A stretch of 64,000 bases of DNA from Methylobacterium sp. J-088 (GCF_022829295.1 NZ_JAKSYH010000278.1:62001-126000), one strand, 5' to 3'; positions 8,827 to 17,904 are shown, counted from the stretch's first letter. Notes: generated by a model from the sequence alone, not told the origin. Numbers and translations are program-made.

Positions 8827-10572
8827 ATGACCGCACTGGCCAAGATCGTCCACACCACCCCCGAGATCGAGGCGGAGCCCGATCTGACCGATGGCTTCCA
8901 CCTCGTCATCGACGCGCTCAAGCTCAACGGCATCGAGACGATCTACGGCGTGCCGGGCATCCCGATCACCGATCTCGGCCGCATGGCGCAGGCCGAGGGG
9001 ATGCGGGTGATCTCGTTCCGCCACGAGCAGCATGCCGGCAACGCCGCGGCGATCGCGGGCTTCCTCACCCAGAAGCCCGGCATCTGCCTCACCGTCTCGG
9101 CCCCGGGCTTCCTGAACGGCCTGACGGCGCTGGCCAACGCCACCACCAACTGCTTCCCGATGATCCTGATCTCTGGCTCCTCCGAGCGCGAGATCGTCGA
9201 CCTGCAGCAGGGCGACTACGAGGAGATGGACCAGCTCGCCATCGCCAAGCCCCTGTGCAAGGCGGCGTTCCGGGTGCTGCACGCGGCCGATATCGGCATC
9301 GGCGTCGCCCGCGCCATCCGTGCCGCCTGCTCGGGCCGGCCGGGCGGCGTCTACCTCGACCTGCCCGCCAAGCTGTTCGCCCAGGTGATGGACGCCGAGG
9401 CTGGCCAGAAGTCGCTGGTCAAGGTGATCGACCCGGCGCCCGCCCAGCGCCCGGCCCCCGAGGCGATCGCCCGGGCGCTGGACGTCCTGAAATCCGCCAA
9501 GCGACCGCTGATCGTGCTCGGCAAGGGCGCCGCCTATGCCCAGGCCGACGAGGCGATCCGCGCCCTCGTGGAGACCAGCGGCATCCCGTACGTGCCGATG
9601 AGCATGGCCAAGGGCCTCCTGCCCGATACCCACCCACTCTCGGCCGGCGCGGCGCGCTCCACGGCGCTGAAGGACTCGGACGTGGTGCTGCTGATCGGCG
9701 CCCGGCTGAACTGGCTGCTCTCGCACGGCAAGGGCAAGAGCTGGGGTGAGCCCGGCTCGACCAAGTTCATCCAGATCGACATCGAGCCCCGCGAGATGGA
9801 TTCGAACGTCGAGATCGTCGCTCCGGTGGTCGGCGATATCGCCTCCTGCGTTCAGGCGCTTCTGGACGGCATGGGCAAGGGCTGGCAGCAGCCCCCGTCA
9901 GATTGGACCGAGACGCTCAAGGCCAAGCGCGAGGCCAACATCGCCAAGATGGCGCCCAAGCTCATGAGCAACGCCTCGCCCATGACCTTCCACGCTGCCC
10001 TCGGCGCCCTGCGCACCATCGTGAAGGAGCGGCCGGACGCGATCCTGGTCAACGAGGGCGCCAACACCCTCGACCTCGCCCGGGGCATCATCGACATGTA
10101 CCAGCCGCGCAAGCGCCTGGATGTCGGCACCTGGGGCATCATGGGCATCGGCATGGGCTTCGCCGTCGCGGCCGCCGTTGAGACCGGCAAGCCGGTCCTC
10201 TGCGTGGAGGGCGACAGCGCCTTCGGCTTCTCCGGCATGGAGGTGGAGACGATCTGCCGGTACGGCCTGCCGATCTGCATCGTGGTGTTCAACAACAACG
10301 GCATCTATCGCGGCACCGACACGGATCCGACCGGCCGCGATCCGGCCACGACGGTGTTCGTGCCGGATTCCCGCTACGACCGGATGATGGAGGCTTTTGG
10401 CGGCGTCGGCTACCACGTCACCACGCCGGACGAGCTGACCCGAGCAGTCAACGAGGCGATGAATTCGGGCCGGCCGGCCCTGGTCAACGCCGTGATCGAC
10501 CCGGCCGCCGGGAGCGAGAGCGGCAATATCGGCAGCCTCAACCCGCAGAGCGGCATCAAGAAGAAGAAGTAA
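8827..10572 (+). CDS. oxc: Oxalyl-CoA decarboxylase
   Basis: A 581-residue thiamin-diphosphate enzyme converting oxalyl-CoA to formyl-CoA and CO2. Landmarks: the cofactor-activating Glu67 in RHEQHAGNAA, the central domain with VIVLGKGAAYAQA, and the ThDP-binding GDSAFGFSG...NNNG motif at about residues 462-491. Length matches known enzymes (about 565-580). The C-terminus has the family-typical GNIGSLNPQS followed by a lysine run that closes the active site over ADP/CoA in studied relatives. The CoA transferase that feeds it, frc, is 2.4 kb away on the other strand. GGAGA lies six bases before the ATG at 8827. Confidence 0.96.
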   Translation: MTALAKIVHTTPEIEAEPDLTDGFHLVIDALKLNGIETIYGVPGIPITDLGRMAQAEGMRVISFRHEQHAGNAAAIAGFLTQKPGICLTVSAPGFLNGLTALANATTNCFPMILISGSSEREIVDLQQGDYEEMDQLAIAKPLCKAAFRVLHAADIGIGVARAIRAACSGRPGGVYLDLPAKLFAQVMDAEAGQKSLVKVIDPAPAQRPAPEAIARALDVLKSAKRPLIVLGKGAAYAQADEAIRALVETSGIPYVPMSMAKGLLPDTHPLSAGAARSTALKDSDVVLLIGARLNWLLSHGKGKSWGEPGSTKFIQIDIEPREMDSNVEIVAPVVGDIASCVQALLDGMGKGWQQPPSDWTETLKAKREANIAKMAPKLMSNASPMTFHAALGALRTIVKERPDAILVNEGANTLDLARGIIDMYQPRKRLDVGTWGIMGIGMGFAVAAAVETGKPVLCVEGDSAFGFSGMEVETICRYGLPICIVVFNNNGIYRGTDTDPTGRDPATTVFVPDSRYDRMMEAFGGVGYHVTTPDELTRAVNEAMNSGRPALVNAVIDPAAGSESGNIGSLNPQSGIKKKK

Positions 10573-10615
10573 GGGCAGCGAGCGCCCTCAGCCCGCGCTT
10601 CTCACGTCAGCTCGC

Positions 10616-10647
10616 CGGCCGGATCGCTCAGCAATCCGGCCGTTTTT
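10616..10647 (+). terminator. Rho-independent terminator of oxlT-oxc
   Basis: A perfect 9-bp stem CGGCCGGAT / ATCCGGCCG with a 9-base loop is followed directly by TTTTT, 44 bases after the oxc stop codon. Confidence 0.85.
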
Positions 10648-11012
10648 AATGCGGGCCGCCGGATCCCCGCCTTCCCTCCCCCTCTGTGGGCTACGATATC
10701 CACACATCGCTGGCCGAGACGCGCTCTCCTCCCCTGGCGACCCTGGGCTTGCCCAGGATCGCTCGAGCTTGCGAGGAAGAGTTGGAGGCGGGGGTGGTGC
10801 AGGATTGAACGCCGCGGTTCCTTCTGAACCACCCCCACTCCTGCCCCCTCCCCGCAAGGGGGAGGGGAAACGCGCTTGTTTCTCAAGCTCTCGGCGTCCG
10901 GCAGAAAAGTGTGAATCCGGTAGCCCCTGCGGGGGAGGGAGAAAGGCGGATGCCGTCGCTCCTGGCCTGACAGCTTCGAGCGACCTCGGCCCTAACCCAG
11001 CGACATCCCGCC
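10648..11012. other. 365-bp spacer with short inverted repeats, no gene seen
   Basis: Between the oxc terminator and the hydrolase gene. It contains GC-rich hairpins such as CCCCCTCC-CCGCAA-GGGGGAGGGG at 10843-10868 and another GGGGGAGGGAG stretch near 10929, which look like fragments of repeat family B. Open frames here are short and have no protein-like composition. Confidence 0.6.
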
Positions 11013-11708
11013 ATGATCGATCCCGACCTCGCCGGCCGCCTGGACTTCCGCCACCGCCTGCCCACCCAGCAGCCCCTCCCCCCGGGCCGGCATGACCTCG
11101 GCCTGTTCTCCGAGCGCGACGCGGTGCTGGTGGTCCCCGAGGGTCTCGATCCGCGCCGGCCCTGCCCTCTGGTGGTGCTGTTTCACGGCGGCGGCGGCAG
11201 CGCCGAGCGCATCCTGCCGATGCTGGAGCGGCACGCCCACGCCGAAAGATTCCTGCTCCTCGCCCCGCAATCGCTGTTCCCGACCTGGGACATCGTCATC
11301 GCCGGTCACGGGCCGGACCGCGAGCGGGTCGCGGCGGCGCTCGGCTTCGTGGCGGACCGATTCCTCCTCGACCCCCAGCACCTTTGCTTCGCTGGCCATT
11401 CCGACGGCGGCAGTTACACCCTCTCCCTGGGGCTCGCGAACGGCGACGTGGCGAGCCACCTGATCGTGTCGTCGGCGGGCTTCCTGTCGGCGCACCTGCA
11501 AGTCGGCGCGCCACGAATTTTCCTGTCGCACGGCACGCAGGACGCGCAGATCCCCATCGACCGCAGCGCCCGGGTCCACGTCCCGGCGCTGCGCGAGGCC
11601 GGCTACCCAGTCACATCTGTCGAGTATGACGGGCCGCACGCACATCAGCCGGCCGTGGTGGCGCAGGCCGTCGCGTTCTTCCTGGCAGATACGTCCGACG
11701 CCCGTTGA
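11013..11708 (+). CDS. Alpha/beta hydrolase, phospholipase/carboxylesterase type
   Basis: A 231-residue cytoplasmic serine hydrolase. The oxyanion-hole motif LFHGGGG is at residues 57-62, the nucleophile is Ser130 in GHSDGGS, and Asp177 (HGTQDAQIP) and His209 (DGPHAHQP) complete the triad. Small single-domain proteins with this arrangement hydrolyse acyl esters. The substrate cannot be inferred. It is convergent with the HPP/CBS gene, with only three bases between the two stop codons. Confidence 0.85.
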   Translation: MIDPDLAGRLDFRHRLPTQQPLPPGRHDLGLFSERDAVLVVPEGLDPRRPCPLVVLFHGGGGSAERILPMLERHAHAERFLLLAPQSLFPTWDIVIAGHGPDRERVAAALGFVADRFLLDPQHLCFAGHSDGGSYTLSLGLANGDVASHLIVSSAGFLSAHLQVGAPRIFLSHGTQDAQIPIDRSARVHVPALREAGYPVTSVEYDGPHAHQPAVVAQAVAFFLADTSDAR

Positions 11709-11711
11709 GGC

Positions 11712-12884
11712 TCAGGCCAGGGCAGCCTGGGCCGGCGTGCGGATCGGTTCCTCGGGCGCATCGGCCTGGGACAGGAGCGCCGGGATCAGGTCCGTCTGGG
11801 AGACGATCCCGACGAGGCGGCCGTCTGCGTCGATCACCGGCAGGTGATGGAGCCCCGCCTCCGACATCCGCGGCACCAGAGCGGCGATGGGTGTATCGGG
11901 AGCGACCGGCTCGACGGCACTCATGATGTCGGCGGCGCAGCCATGGGGCGCCCTGCCCCGCTCGGCGGTCAGGCGCAGGCGGCGGCCGAGGCCGAGCCGC
12001 GGCCCGGCCCGGTCCCAGGCGGCCTTGTCGAGGAGATCGGTCTGCGTGACGATGCCGAGGACGCGCGCACCTTCGTCGGTGACCGGCAGCGCCTTGATCC
12101 GGTGGCGACGCAACAGCCGCATGGCTTCGTCCAGCGACGCATCCGGCGCCACCGCGATCACGTCGCGCGACATGATCGCCGCGCAGGCGATCGGTCCCGA
12201 GCGGCGGCCATAGACCCGCATCTGCACCCGCCGCAGGATCTGCTCCAGGTCGCCGCGATCGACATCGAGCAGCTGGTCGAAATCCTCCAGCGCAGCGTCG
12301 AGGTCCGAGGCGCGGAACCCGACCCGGGCTTCGGACGGCGGATCGGCCGTCCGCGGTCCGGCCGGGCGCAGGTGCGGATAGGTCCGTCCGGTCAGGTTGT
12401 TGAACAGCAGGGCGGCGGCGAGCAGGATCAGCGAATTGACCGCCACCGGCCAGAGCACGAAGCCGTAGCCCAGTGCCCGGATCGCCGGGCCGCCCAGCAC
12501 CGCCGTCAGTGCCACGGCGCCGCTGGGCGGATGCAGGCAGCGCAGAAGCATCATCAGGGCGATCGCCACCCCGATGGCGCAGGCCGCAGCCACGAACGGA
12601 TCGGCGATCCAGGCCGCCGCCGTGACGCCAACCAGAGCGGCGACCAGATTGCCGCCGAGGATCGACCAGGGCTGCGCCAGGGGACTCGCCGGCACGGCGA
12701 AGAGGAGCACCGCCGAGGCGCCCATCGGGGCAATCAGGATCGGCAGCGCCTCGGCCGGGGCGGATGCCCGGCAGACGAGGCCGGTCGCCAGGATGCCCAC
12801 CAGGGCGCCCGCGGCGGAGCGCAGGCGCTCGCGCGTGCTGACCGGGGTCAGCTCCGGCAGGAAACGACTGAGGAACGCACGCAT
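11712..12884 (-). CDS. HPP family membrane protein with CBS domain pair
   Basis: A 390-residue protein. Residues about 25-190 are the HPP domain of four to five transmembrane helices, with ILIAPMGASAVLLFAVPASP and LRCLHPPSGAVALTAVLGG, the latter containing the His-Pro-Pro that names the family. Residues about 240-370 form two CBS motifs (SRDVIAVAPDASLDEAMRLL and SAVEPVAPDTPIAALVPRMS), which in other proteins sense adenine nucleotides. HPP proteins from other bacteria and plastids are linked to nitrite transport, but this member's substrate is unknown. The gene is transcribed away from frc's 3' end by 83 bases in the same direction. Confidence 0.85.
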   Translation of the reverse strand: MRAFLSRFLPELTPVSTRERLRSAAGALVGILATGLVCRASAPAEALPILIAPMGASAVLLFAVPASPLAQPWSILGGNLVAALVGVTAAAWIADPFVAAACAIGVAIALMMLLRCLHPPSGAVALTAVLGGPAIRALGYGFVLWPVAVNSLILLAAALLFNNLTGRTYPHLRPAGPRTADPPSEARVGFRASDLDAALEDFDQLLDVDRGDLEQILRRVQMRVYGRRSGPIACAAIMSRDVIAVAPDASLDEAMRLLRRHRIKALPVTDEGARVLGIVTQTDLLDKAAWDRAGPRLGLGRRLRLTAERGRAPHGCAADIMSAVEPVAPDTPIAALVPRMSEAGLHHLPVIDADGRLVGIVSQTDLIPALLSQADAPEEPIRTPAQAALA

Positions 12885-12967
12885 CGGGTCGGAGGCTCAC
12901 ACATGGATAGGACGGCGCCGCGGCGACGCCGTCCTGTCTCAGGATCGCAGAGGGCGGCCGGTCCCTA

Positions 12968-14218
12968 TCAGACTGCGCGGGCCTCGTGCATGGCCCGGAT
13001 CTGCTCCTGCGTGTAGCCCAGGTCTGCCAGCACCTCGTCGGTGTGCTCGCCGAGCAGGGGCGAAGCCTTCACCTCGACCGTCATGTCGGAGAACTTGATC
13101 GGGCTTCCGACCGTCAGGTACGTGCCGAGCTTCGGATGCGCCACCTCGACCACGGTGCCGCTCTCGCGCAGGGACTTGTCCTCGGCGATCTCCTTCATCG
13201 AGAGCACCGGCGCGCAGGGAATGTCGTAGGTGCGCAGGATGTCCACCGCCTCGAACTTGGTCTTGTCGGCGAGCCAGTCCTCGATCGTCTTGAAGATGTC
13301 GAAGATCTTGTCCTGGCGGGCCCGCGGGGTGTTGTAGGCGGGATCGGAGATCCACTCCTCCTTGCCGAGCACCTTGCAGATCGGCGCCCAGGCGTGGCCC
13401 TGGATCGTGAAGTAGATGTAGGCGTTCGGGTCGGTCTCCCAGCCCTTGCACTTCAGAACCCAACCCGGCTGACCGCCGCCGCCCGCGTTGCCGCCACGCG
13501 GCACCACGTCGGAGAACTCGCCGTGGGGGTATTGGGGGTACTCTTCGAGGTAGCCCAGCGCGTCGAGGCGCTGCTGGTCGCGCAGCTTCACCCGGCAGAG
13601 GTTGATCACCGAGTCCTGCATCGACACGGCGACCTTCTGGCCGGTGCCGGTCTTGTTCTTCTGATGGAGGGCCGTGAGGATGCCGATGGCCAGATGCATA
13701 CCGGTGTTCGAGTCACCGAGCGCGGCGGCGCTGACGGTGGGCGGCCCGTCCCAGAAGCCCGTGGTCGAGGCGGCACCGCCCGCGCACTGGGCCACGTTCT
13801 CGTAGACCTTCAGGTCCTCGTAATGGTGGCCGTCGGAAAATCCCTTCACCGAGGCGAGGATCATGCCCGGGTTCAGCGCCTGGATGCGCGCCCAGGAGAA
13901 GCCCATCCGGTCGAGCGCGCCAGGGCCGAAATTCTCGACCATGACGTCGGAATCCTGGATCAGCTTCTCGAGGACTTCCTTGCCGGCCTGGGTCTTGGTG
14001 TCGAGGGTGAGCGAGCGCTTGTTGGAGTTCAGCATCGTGAAGTAGAGCGCGTCGGCATCCTCGACGTGGCGCAGCTGCGTGCGGGTCACGTCGCCGGACC
14101 CGGGGCGCTCGACCTTGATCACGTCGGCGCCGAACCAGGCGAGGAGCTGCGTGCAAGCCGGTCCGGCCTGAACGTGCGTGAAATCGATGATCTTGATGCC
14201 TTCCAGCGGCTTGCTCAT
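12968..14218 (-). CDS. frc: Formyl-CoA:oxalate CoA-transferase
   Basis: A 416-residue class III CoA-transferase moving CoA from formyl-CoA to oxalate, making oxalyl-CoA for Oxc. The catalytic aspartate is Asp169 in ALGDSNTGMHLA, at the same number as in the Oxalobacter enzyme, and the glycine-rich loop GGGGQPG (residues 246-252) that covers the active site is present. These two features separate true Frc from other family members. It follows the PAS-domain gene by 59 bases, and GGGAGGACGCCCC precedes the ATG at 14218. Together with oxlT and oxc it completes the oxalate module. Confidence 0.95.
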   Translation of the reverse strand: MSKPLEGIKIIDFTHVQAGPACTQLLAWFGADVIKVERPGSGDVTRTQLRHVEDADALYFTMLNSNKRSLTLDTKTQAGKEVLEKLIQDSDVMVENFGPGALDRMGFSWARIQALNPGMILASVKGFSDGHHYEDLKVYENVAQCAGGAASTTGFWDGPPTVSAAALGDSNTGMHLAIGILTALHQKNKTGTGQKVAVSMQDSVINLCRVKLRDQQRLDALGYLEEYPQYPHGEFSDVVPRGGNAGGGGQPGWVLKCKGWETDPNAYIYFTIQGHAWAPICKVLGKEEWISDPAYNTPRARQDKIFDIFKTIEDWLADKTKFEAVDILRTYDIPCAPVLSMKEIAEDKSLRESGTVVEVAHPKLGTYLTVGSPIKFSDMTVEVKASPLLGEHTDEVLADLGYTQEQIRAMHEARAV

Positions 14219-14277
14219 GGGGCGTCCTCCCTTGGAATGTTGGGCGTTTCGGTGAAGGCGATGCGCGGCGGGCCCGG

Positions 14278-14760
14278 TCAGGCCGGCACGGTGGCTTCGA
14301 GCTCGGCCACGCGCTGGCGCAGCCGCTTTTCTTCCGACCAGCGCTCGGTCTCGTCGCGGATCACCGCCACGATCCCGGTCACCCGGTCGGCTGCGTCCCG
14401 CACCATTCCCACCGTGAAGGCGATGGAGAGCTGGCTTCCGTCCTTGCGGATGGCCGGCACCCTCAGGGTCTCTGCGCCGTAGCGTGTGGTCCCGGTCCGC
14501 ATCGTCTTGGCGTAGCCGTCCCAGTGGCGACGGCGGTGCCGTTCGGGCGTGATCAGGTCGAGCGTCTGGCCGAGCGCCTCCGTGGCGGAGTAGCCGAAGA
14601 TCCGCTCGGCGGCCGGGTTCCAGACGGTGATCAGACCCTCCGGATCGGCGACGACGACCGCGTCGCCGATGGCCGCAACGAGACTCGCAAGCGCGGATCC
14701 TGACCCTGTCGTCGTGCTGGCCGCCCCGTGCGGGATCGGTGGCAGCGGGGGATGCGTCAT
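14278..14760 (-). CDS. PAS domain protein upstream of frc
   Basis: A 160-residue protein consisting of one PAS fold (residues about 22-140) with GDAVVVADPEGLITVWNPAA, ERIFGYSATEALGQ and a PAC-like end RVTGIVAVIRDETERWSEE, then a short coiled-coil tail. It has no kinase, cyclase, DNA-binding or phosphoryl-transfer domain. Small single-PAS proteins may bind heme, flavin or a small ligand; no heme-type His is diagnostic here. It is the first gene of the PAS-frc unit and the operator repeat lies 81 bases upstream, so it probably responds to oxalate or redox state in oxalate metabolism (inference). Confidence 0.8.
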   Translation of the reverse strand: MTHPPLPPIPHGAASTTTGSGSALASLVAAIGDAVVVADPEGLITVWNPAAERIFGYSATEALGQTLDLITPERHRRRHWDGYAKTMRTGTTRYGAETLRVPAIRKDGSQLSIAFTVGMVRDAADRVTGIVAVIRDETERWSEEKRLRQRVAELEATVPA

Positions 14761-14840
14761 GGGCGGCCTTTCTCTCCGGACTTGGAGCTAAAGTTCCGGC
14801 TTACCGGTGTGGCGACGGCAATTTACCGCCCCGCACCGTT

Positions 14841-14863
14841 GGTATTTGGTATACCATATGTGG
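14841..14863. promoter_or_regulatory. Inverted repeat GGTAT-N5-ATACC upstream of PAS-frc
   Basis: GGTAT-TTGGT-ATACC at 14841-14855 matches the repeat in front of oxlT. It overlaps a perfect 10-bp palindrome TGGTATACCA (14847-14856) and the near-palindrome CCATATGTGG (14854-14863), so there may be two adjacent binding sites. The rest of 14761-15058 shows no gene. Confidence 0.6.
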
Positions 14864-15058
14864 AATGGCGTCAACGGCACGCGGAGAGCTGCACTTTCAT
14901 TCCAACCCGTTCTGTATTCCGGCGCATGCGCTCGTCGAGGCCGGATGCGGGGCCGGTCCGGCCTATCGTGTTCTCAGATTTGCCGCTTTCGACGCGCAGG
15001 AGCGCCGCAGCCGACAGCTCGGACCGGCGGTTCGGCACCCCGCCCTGGAGTTCATCCG

Positions 15059-15712
15059 GTGATCCGCTTCGAGAAAGTCAGCAAGGTCTACCGCACGGAC
15101 GGTCACAAGCGGACCATCCTCGAACAGGCCTCGTTCACCCTGAAGCCAGGCATTTCTTACGGGATCCTCGGCATCAACGGTGCCGGAAAATCGACCACGA
15201 TGCGGCTGATCGCCGGAACGGAAGATGCCACCCGGGGCAAGATCTATCGCGGGCTGCGGGTTTCCTGGCCGCTGGGTTTCGCGGGCGGCTTCCACCCAAA
15301 GATGACCGGCCGTGACAACGTGATTTTCGTGGCCCGAATCTACGGCGAGGACCCGCGAAAGGTGCTGGATTTCGTCGAGGACTTCTCGGAGCTTGGCAGC
15401 TACCTCGACGTACCGATCTACACCTACTCGTCCGGCATGGGCGCGCGCCTCGCCTTCGGCATGAGCATGGCGATCCCGTTCGACTGCTACCTGATCGACG
15501 AGATCACCTCCGTGGGCGACGCGCGCTTCTCGAAGCGCTGCGACGAGGTCTTCTCCCAGCGCCGCAAGAACGCCGACATCATCATGGTCTCGCACTCCAT
15601 GGAGACGATCCGGCAATGGTGCTCGCAGGGCCTCGTGCTGCTTAACGGCCGGGCGATCATCTACGAGGACGTGAACGACGCCATCGAGGTCTACCGGCGC
15701 CTCAACGCGTGA
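15059..15712 (+). CDS. Capsular polysaccharide export ATPase (KpsT type)
   Basis: A 217-residue ABC ATPase: Walker A GINGAGKS at residues 38-45, signature SSGMGARLAFGMSM and Walker B YLIDEITSVGD. The short length and the SSGM.ARLAF signature are those of KpsT/CtrD/BexA proteins that power group 2 capsule export. The frame is open back to 14807, but GTG at 15059 gives the normal N-terminus VIRFEKVSKVY and has GGAG eight bases upstream. The co-polymerase gene follows after 136 bases. A KpsM-type permease gene is not in the window. Confidence 0.88.
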   Translation: MIRFEKVSKVYRTDGHKRTILEQASFTLKPGISYGILGINGAGKSTTMRLIAGTEDATRGKIYRGLRVSWPLGFAGGFHPKMTGRDNVIFVARIYGEDPRKVLDFVEDFSELGSYLDVPIYTYSSGMGARLAFGMSMAIPFDCYLIDEITSVGDARFSKRCDEVFSQRRKNADIIMVSHSMETIRQWCSQGLVLLNGRAIIYEDVNDAIEVYRRLNA

Positions 15713-15848
15713 CGCGACGCCGTCCACCGGTGGCGGACATGCTTTTGCCGTGACTGCGTGAGAGACGATCCGGACGCGTGCGCCGCTGTGCGGCCGGGTG
15801 CTTCCGGACGGATCGACCGTCAGGGCCGAGGAGGCCAGGAATCAAGCC

Positions 15849-17090
15849 ATGAATATGGAGATCCGGAAAGCCGAGGGGCAGCCGGTCACGACCGCGGAAC
15901 GCCAGCAGGCGATCACCGAGTCGCTGCGGCAGATCGCGCGGATGTCGCGCTTCGCCGATCGCAAGAAGGGCATCCGCTCCTATCAAAGCCACGTCAAGAA
16001 CGACCCCTGGATCCCGATCCTTTTCGTGGTCTGCTTCGTGCTGCCGACGCTGGCCGGAGCCATCTACTACGGGTTGATCGCCTCAGACCGGTACGTCACC
16101 GAGGCACGATTCGCGATCCGGCCGGCCATCGGGACGGCCGACAAGGCGGCACCGGATTCGGTGGGAACCAGCGCCGGCGTTCCGAGCCAGATGGTCGCTC
16201 AGGATACGCTGATCACCAAGGAATACATCGTCAGCCGGCCGATGCTGGAATCGCTCGAGACACAGTTGCCACTGCGCGAATGGTTCGGCAGCGACAGCAT
16301 CGATTACGTCTCGCGTTTCGACCCGAGCAAGCCGATCGAGAAATTCCTCCGCTACTGGAAGCGGCGCGTCGACATCGACATCGAGCCCAATTCCGGGATC
16401 ATGGCGGTCACCGTCGAAGCGTTCGACCCGGATCATTCCCTCGCCATCGCCAAGGCCGTGATGAAGGAGGCCGAGCGGATGGTGAACGACCTCAGCGTGA
16501 AGGCGCGCGAGGATGCGGTGGCCGAGAGCACCCGGGAGTTGAAGCTCGCCGAGGAGCGGATGACCAAGATCCGCCTCGCGATGCGCGACCTGCGCAACCG
16601 CGAAGGCGTGCTTGACGCCCAGAAGTCGAACGAAATCAATTTGAAGATGATCGCTGAGTTGCGCTCTGCGCGGATCAACCTTGCGGTCCAGCTCGCCATC
16701 GGCCAGCGGGATCTCGGCCCCGAATCCCGCCGCATCATCGACATCAAGCAGCAGATCAAGGATCTCGACGAGAACATCGCGCGGATCGAGCGGCAATCCG
16801 CCAGCCAGGATCCGGAGCAGAAGCGCCTTCTTTCGGATGCGCTGACGCGATTCGAGGCCCTGGAGAACGATCGCAAGAACGCCGAGAAGTACTATCAGCA
16901 GGTGCTGACGGCCTACGAGCGTTCCCGGATGATCGCGGCCCGCCAGATCGAGTTCTTCAGCCCGATCGTGGAGCCGGTGCGGGCCGAATCCTCGACCGAG
17001 CCGCGGCGTCTCCTGATGATCAGCCTCGTCACGGCAGGCGCGGCGGTGCTGTTCGCCGCCGCCATGTTCGCGCGGAAGATGATGGCCTGA
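15849..17090 (+). CDS. Capsule export inner-membrane protein (KpsE/CtrB-like co-polymerase)
   Basis: A 413-residue protein with a transmembrane helix near residues 55-80 (LFVVCFVLPTLAGAIYYG), a large periplasmic coiled-coil region (residues about 200-370, rich in Glu/Arg/Lys heptads) and a second membrane helix close to the C-terminus (VTAGAAVLFAAAMFARK). This two-helix hairpin-through-periplasm layout is that of KpsE/BexC/CtrB proteins, which link the ABC exporter to the outer-membrane channel. ATG at 15849 lies after AGGAGG and AGGA sequences; an upstream start at 15798 is less likely. Confidence 0.85.
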   Translation: MNMEIRKAEGQPVTTAERQQAITESLRQIARMSRFADRKKGIRSYQSHVKNDPWIPILFVVCFVLPTLAGAIYYGLIASDRYVTEARFAIRPAIGTADKAAPDSVGTSAGVPSQMVAQDTLITKEYIVSRPMLESLETQLPLREWFGSDSIDYVSRFDPSKPIEKFLRYWKRRVDIDIEPNSGIMAVTVEAFDPDHSLAIAKAVMKEAERMVNDLSVKAREDAVAESTRELKLAEERMTKIRLAMRDLRNREGVLDAQKSNEINLKMIAELRSARINLAVQLAIGQRDLGPESRRIIDIKQQIKDLDENIARIERQSASQDPEQKRLLSDALTRFEALENDRKNAEKYYQQVLTAYERSRMIAARQIEFFSPIVEPVRAESSTEPRRLLMISLVTAGAAVLFAAAMFARKMMA

Positions 17091-17112
17091 AGCTGCGCCG
17101 CGTCGGCTCGAT

Positions 17113-17691
17113 TCAACGATCTGCGCTGGTCGTACCGACCGTGCCGCCGGTCCAGCCCTGCGCGCGCCAGCCCTCGGCGCGCTCGTCGAGATCGATCGAG
17201 CCCGCCTGGGCGAGAATGCTCAACGCGCGGTCGGCCCGTGTCTCGTCGGCCCGGACCGTCACCAGCGTACCGCCGCGTCGCACGCCCTCGGCGTAGGTCT
17301 CGGCCTCGCCTTCGCTCAACCCGGCTCCGGTCAGCCCCCCGATCAGCCCGCCGGCGGCGGCACCGACGCCCGCGGCCGTCACGGTTGCCACGAGCCAGCC
17401 CGCCGCCACCACCGGCCCAAGGCCGGGAATGGCGAGGAGCCCGAGGCCGGCGAGCAGGCCTGCACCGCCACCCAGCACCGTTCCGACCGTCGCGCCAGTG
17501 CCGGCCGAATCGACCGCCTCGTCCGGTTCGTGCGCCTGGTCGATCGGCGGCAGCGCGGCGCCCTCGGGGTCGGTTCGGTTCGAGATGATGCTGATGTCGC
17601 CATGGGCGAAGCCGGCGGCCTCAAGTTGATCCACCGCTCGGGCGGCAGCCTCGTACTCGTCGAACAGGGCGGTCAGCGCGCGTGCAGCCAT
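17113..17691 (-). CDS. General stress protein with YflT-like domain
   Basis: A 192-residue protein. Residues 1-40 (ALTALFDEYEAAARAVDQLE, GFAHGDISIIS) and the end (RRGGTLVTVRADETRADRAL) form the alpha/beta fold of the heat-induced stress protein YflT family. Between them is a glycine/alanine-rich hydrophobic stretch (residues about 70-130) like the membrane-associating insert of related stress proteins. Start ATG 17691 follows GGGAGA by five bases. It is convergent with the capsule gene. Function is unknown beyond stress association in the family. Confidence 0.7.
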   Translation of the reverse strand: MAARALTALFDEYEAAARAVDQLEAAGFAHGDISIISNRTDPEGAALPPIDQAHEPDEAVDSAGTGATVGTVLGGGAGLLAGLGLLAIPGLGPVVAAGWLVATVTAAGVGAAAGGLIGGLTGAGLSEGEAETYAEGVRRGGTLVTVRADETRADRALSILAQAGSIDLDERAEGWRAQGWTGGTVGTTSADR

Positions 17692-17817
17692 CGGTATCTC
17701 CCGGTTCGGTGGCGACGCCGCGGGCGGGATACGGCGGGGCCGGTGCCGGGCGGTTGCGTTCACCGACCGGTCAAGCGGCAGAGGCGCGCCCGGTTCCCGA
17801 CTCCGGCCGCTCTCGTC

Positions 17818-17833
17818 TTAACGGGCCGCTAAC
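17818..17833 (+). promoter_or_regulatory. CtrA-box-like element upstream of flhA
   Basis: TTAA-CGGGCCG-CTAAC fits the CtrA consensus TTAA-N7-TTAAC with one mismatch, about 72 bases before the flhA start. Comparable elements are at 49538-49553 (flgI) and 57391-57405 (flgE/BLUF). Confidence 0.4.
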
Positions 17834-17904
17834 CATCCACCCGGCAGATCTTGCCGGGTTCGCTGCGGGGAACGCGTCCGGACAGGCAGCGACGGGTGGG
17901 ATCG

